From a bacterium (GTDB lineage Bacteria; Patescibacteriota; Minisyncoccia; Phycocordibacterales; UBA2100), in contig JAUYLR010000013.1 in assembly GCA_030698935.1 (NCBI GenBank), forward strand, positions 1 to 7,356: a stretch of 7,356 nt of DNA, in the 5' to 3' direction. The translations under genes were made by a program, and so were the position numbers. This document shows, piece by piece, positions 4,967 through 7,356 of this stretch (position 1 is the first letter of the stretch; every line of letters starts with the position of its first letter). The notes beneath the pieces were generated by a model. The model did no database searches, was not told where the DNA came from, and saw nothing but the letters and a program-made list of their open reading frames with translations.

Positions 4967-7356
4967 ATGCAGGCGATAAAAATCCTTAAATTCGGCGGTG
5001 CTTCAATGAATACGCCCGAAACCATTGAGCGCATAGTCGCGATTGTAAAGAAATCAAAGAAGGACGCCAAAATCCCGGTGGTCGTAGTCTCTGCGATGCA
5101 CGGTGTGACAAACCGGCTCATGGAGATTGCGGAGCTTGCCGGAGAAAATAACGGCTCGTATAAGAGGCTTCTGCAAAACATTGAGAAACGCCATACGGAC
5201 GCCATGAAATCACTTCTCGGTAAACGTGTGCAAACATCCTCTCTCAAAGATATGGAGGCCGCTTTCAGTGAACTTGCACATGACCTGCAGGAGGTGTCCC
5301 TGGTTGGCGCGCCCAGCGGCGGCGCCAGAGATAAAATCACGAGCTACGGTGAACGTCTGTCAGCACGCGTGCTCGCGGATGTTCTTAACGCACGCAGTGT
5401 GCCGTGCGAATATCTGGATATGCGCACGATTATCGTCACCGACGATAATTTCGGAGCGGCTGCCGTTGATTTTGATAAAACAGACGCGAACATCCAGAGA
5501 CACTTTTCCTCCGGCGGACGCACTCATGCCAAGCTTCAAATCGCAACGGGGTTCATCGCAGCGACAAAAGAAGGAAAGACGACTACCATCGGGCGCGGCG
5601 GAAGCGATTACACGGCCTGTATTCTCGGGGCGGCACTGGGCGCGGAAAGCATTGAGATATGGGCGGGTGTTGCCGGCGTCATGACAGCCGACCCGCAAAA
5701 AGTGAAAGATGCCCTCCCCATCCGCACGATGTCCTACGAAGAAGCGGCTGAAATATCATATTTCGGAGCGAAGGTAATTCATCCCGCCACCATGCGCCCC
5801 GCGTTTGAGAAACATATACTCATCTGCATCAGGAACATTTTTGACCCGAAGGCAATCGGTACGCTCATCCAAAAGAAAGCCGTTCCTGACGGAAACATTA
5901 TCAAAGGGATAACGGCGGTGAGCGGCGTTACAATGATTTCTCTTCGCGGCATAGGCATGGCGGGGGCCGCCGGTGTTTCCGGCCGTCTTTTTGGCGCGCT
6001 GGGCAGAGAAAAAATAAACGTGATACTCATCACGCAGGCATCTTCCGAGCATTCAATATCCATCGCAGTCTCGCCGGCAGACGCAGGAGCGGCAAAGGCC
6101 GCCATAGAAAGTGAGTTTGCGCCCGAACGCGCGGCACACGCCATAGATGATGTTCTCGTTGAACCGGAACTGTCGGTTATCGCGATTATCGGCGAGGGGA
6201 TGCGGCATCAGCGCGGCCTCGCCGGCCGCCTCTTCCAGACGCTGGGCAGGAATGGCATCAATGTTATCGCGATTGCCCAGGGCTCTTCTGAATTGAACGT
6301 ATCGGCCGTCATAAAACAGTCTGAAGAAATAAAAGCTCTGAACGCGGTCCACGCGGCGTTCTTCGCGCCGGAACGGAGAGCAATAAATATCTTCCTTGTC
6401 GGAGTCGGCCTCATCGGCAGTACGCTACTGGAACAGATACATGAACAGAAAGAGTCGTTGGAGCGCGAGCACGGCTACGCCATTCGCCTCGCAGGGGTCG
6501 CGAATACGCGGACGTTTGCAGTATCGGAAGACGGCATTAACACCGGTTCGTGGCGAAAGGCTTTGGAGAAATCACCGCTAAAAATGGACATCAAGGGTTT
6601 TGTGGAAGCAATGAAAAAGACGGGATTGCCGGAAAGCGTGTTCGTTGATTGTACGGCGAGCGAAGACGTGGCCTCCTGTTATGCGGATGTCCTGCGCGCG
6701 GGTATTTCCGTCGTCACGCCCAACAAGAGGGCAAATTCCGGCACATACGAGAAATATAAGGAACTGAAGCGGCACGCGTTGAAGCACGGCGTAAAATTCC
6801 TGTACGAAACAAATGTCGGTGCAGGATTGCCTGTTATCAGCACCATCAATGACCTGACGCTGTCGGGCGACAATATAATCAAAATTGAGGCGATACTTTC
6901 CGGGACTTTGAGTTACATTTTCAATAATTTCTCCGGGGATAAGAGTTTCAGCGAAATTGTTGCCGAGGCGCGGAAACTCGGGTACACGGAACCCGACCCG
7001 CGCAGCGACCTTGACGGCATGGATGTGGCGCGAAAGATATTGATATTGGCGAGAGAAGCCGGCTTCCCTCTTGAAATTAAGGGCGTCAAGGTCAAGGGGC
7101 TTTTGAGCTCACAATTGCAGAAAGCAAAATCCATTGACGATTTCTTTGTCAAACTGAAGAAAGAAGATTCTGCATTTGAAAAGAAGCGGGCAACGGCCGA
7201 GAAAAACGGTCAGGTCTTGCGGTTCATCGCGACGCTCGAAAAAGGAAAAGCAACGGTGTCTTTGCAGGCCGTCGGGAAAACACATCCCTTCTATTCACTT
7301 TCAGGAAACGACAATGTAATTGCATTCACCACAAAGCGCTACAGCACAACCCCCAT
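4967..7356 (+). CDS. thrA: Bifunctional aspartokinase / homoserine dehydrogenase, C-terminus cut by window edge
   Basis: This cytosolic fusion enzyme catalyses the first and third steps from aspartate to homoserine, feeding threonine and methionine synthesis. The 796 visible codons are close to the E. coli ThrA length of 820, so only some 20-30 residues are missing. The kinase begins with KFGGAS (8-13, usually KFGGTS), followed by a Ser-Tyr-Gly-Glu segment (TSYGERLSARVLA), GRGGSDYTA (209-217) and TADPQKV (240-246). Two ACT domains, around 315-380 and 400-465 (IGMAGAAGVSGRLF and EGMRHQRGLAGRLF), are the usual site of feedback control. The dehydrogenase has the nucleotide loop GVGLIG (479-484), VVTPNKRA with Lys587, SGTLSYIFN, and the catalytic-region DLDGMDVARK (681-690) with Asp and Lys present. 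All key motifs of both halves are intact, so an active enzyme is expected. Whether it is threonine-sensitive cannot be read. The start is ATG 4967, immediately before the kinase motif; the leader appears very short. Confidence 0.93.
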   Translation, partial: MQAIKILKFGGASMNTPETIERIVAIVKKSKKDAKIPVVVVSAMHGVTNRLMEIAELAGENNGSYKRLLQNIEKRHTDAMKSLLGKRVQTSSLKDMEAAFSELAHDLQEVSLVGAPSGGARDKITSYGERLSARVLADVLNARSVPCEYLDMRTIIVTDDNFGAAAVDFDKTDANIQRHFSSGGRTHAKLQIATGFIAATKEGKTTTIGRGGSDYTACILGAALGAESIEIWAGVAGVMTADPQKVKDALPIRTMSYEEAAEISYFGAKVIHPATMRPAFEKHILICIRNIFDPKAIGTLIQKKAVPDGNIIKGITAVSGVTMISLRGIGMAGAAGVSGRLFGALGREKINVILITQASSEHSISIAVSPADAGAAKAAIESEFAPERAAHAIDDVLVEPELSVIAIIGEGMRHQRGLAGRLFQTLGRNGINVIAIAQGSSELNVSAVIKQSEEIKALNAVHAAFFAPERRAINIFLVGVGLIGSTLLEQIHEQKESLEREHGYAIRLAGVANTRTFAVSEDGINTGSWRKALEKSPLKMDIKGFVEAMKKTGLPESVFVDCTASEDVASCYADVLRAGISVVTPNKRANSGTYEKYKELKRHALKHGVKFLYETNVGAGLPVISTINDLTLSGDNIIKIEAILSGTLSYIFNNFSGDKSFSEIVAEARKLGYTEPDPRSDLDGMDVARKILILAREAGFPLEIKGVKVKGLLSSQLQKAKSIDDFFVKLKKEDSAFEKKRATAEKNGQVLRFIATLEKGKATVSLQAVGKTHPFYSLSGNDNVIAFTTKRYSTTP

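Noticed and set aside
5226..5684. 152-codon plus-strand open frame inside the aspartokinase region
   Set aside because: Fully contained in another frame of a gene with every kinase motif; no domain visible.

Overview
The window looks like a chromosomal segment of a Patescibacteria (CPR/Parcubacteria-type) bacterium with roughly 50% GC. This is inferred from three things. The first is a CofE-like gamma-glutamyl ligase of the kind common in those genomes. The second is short or absent 5' leaders. The third is short GC-rich palindromes scattered between genes and inside linker-coding DNA. TGA and TAG both end genes here, so the genetic code is standard and the TGA-recoding lineages (Gracilibacteria/SR1) are unlikely.

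Layout. Positions 1-1055 (minus) hold most of a PLP-dependent class I aminotransferase that runs off the left edge. Positions 1056-1420 are a rich control region: a leaderless-type promoter for the aminotransferase, then in the opposite direction a promoter, a probable cobalamin (B12) riboswitch, a connecting hairpin, an intrinsic terminator, and two more hairpins, the last of which covers the ribosome binding site. The controlled gene (1421-1963) encodes a membrane-anchored DUF4430 protein. It is followed by a second, larger gene (1998-4046) with its own -10 box. That gene encodes a signal peptide, a DUF4430-like domain, an Ig-like domain, a squalene-cyclase/prenyltransferase-type alpha/alpha repeat domain, a Pro/Thr/Ser/Ala-rich stalk and a C-terminal membrane anchor. 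Convergent to it is a CofE-like ligase (4081-4788, minus). A 178-bp divergent spacer with a long hairpin and a 7-bp-period repeat leads to a bifunctional aspartokinase-homoserine dehydrogenase (4967-7356, plus), cut by the right edge.

How it fits together. The most interesting part is 1152-4046. DUF4430 and an alpha/alpha barrel are the two domains that make up animal transcobalamin and intrinsic factor. Here both occur in surface-anchored bacterial proteins directly downstream of a B12-sensing RNA. The simplest reading is a B12-repressed corrinoid-capture system exposed on the cell surface, fitting a host-dependent cell that scavenges B12. No transporter or B12-dependent enzyme is visible in the window. 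The flanking aminotransferase and AK-HSD genes belong to general and aspartate-family amino-acid metabolism and have no evident link to the B12 module.
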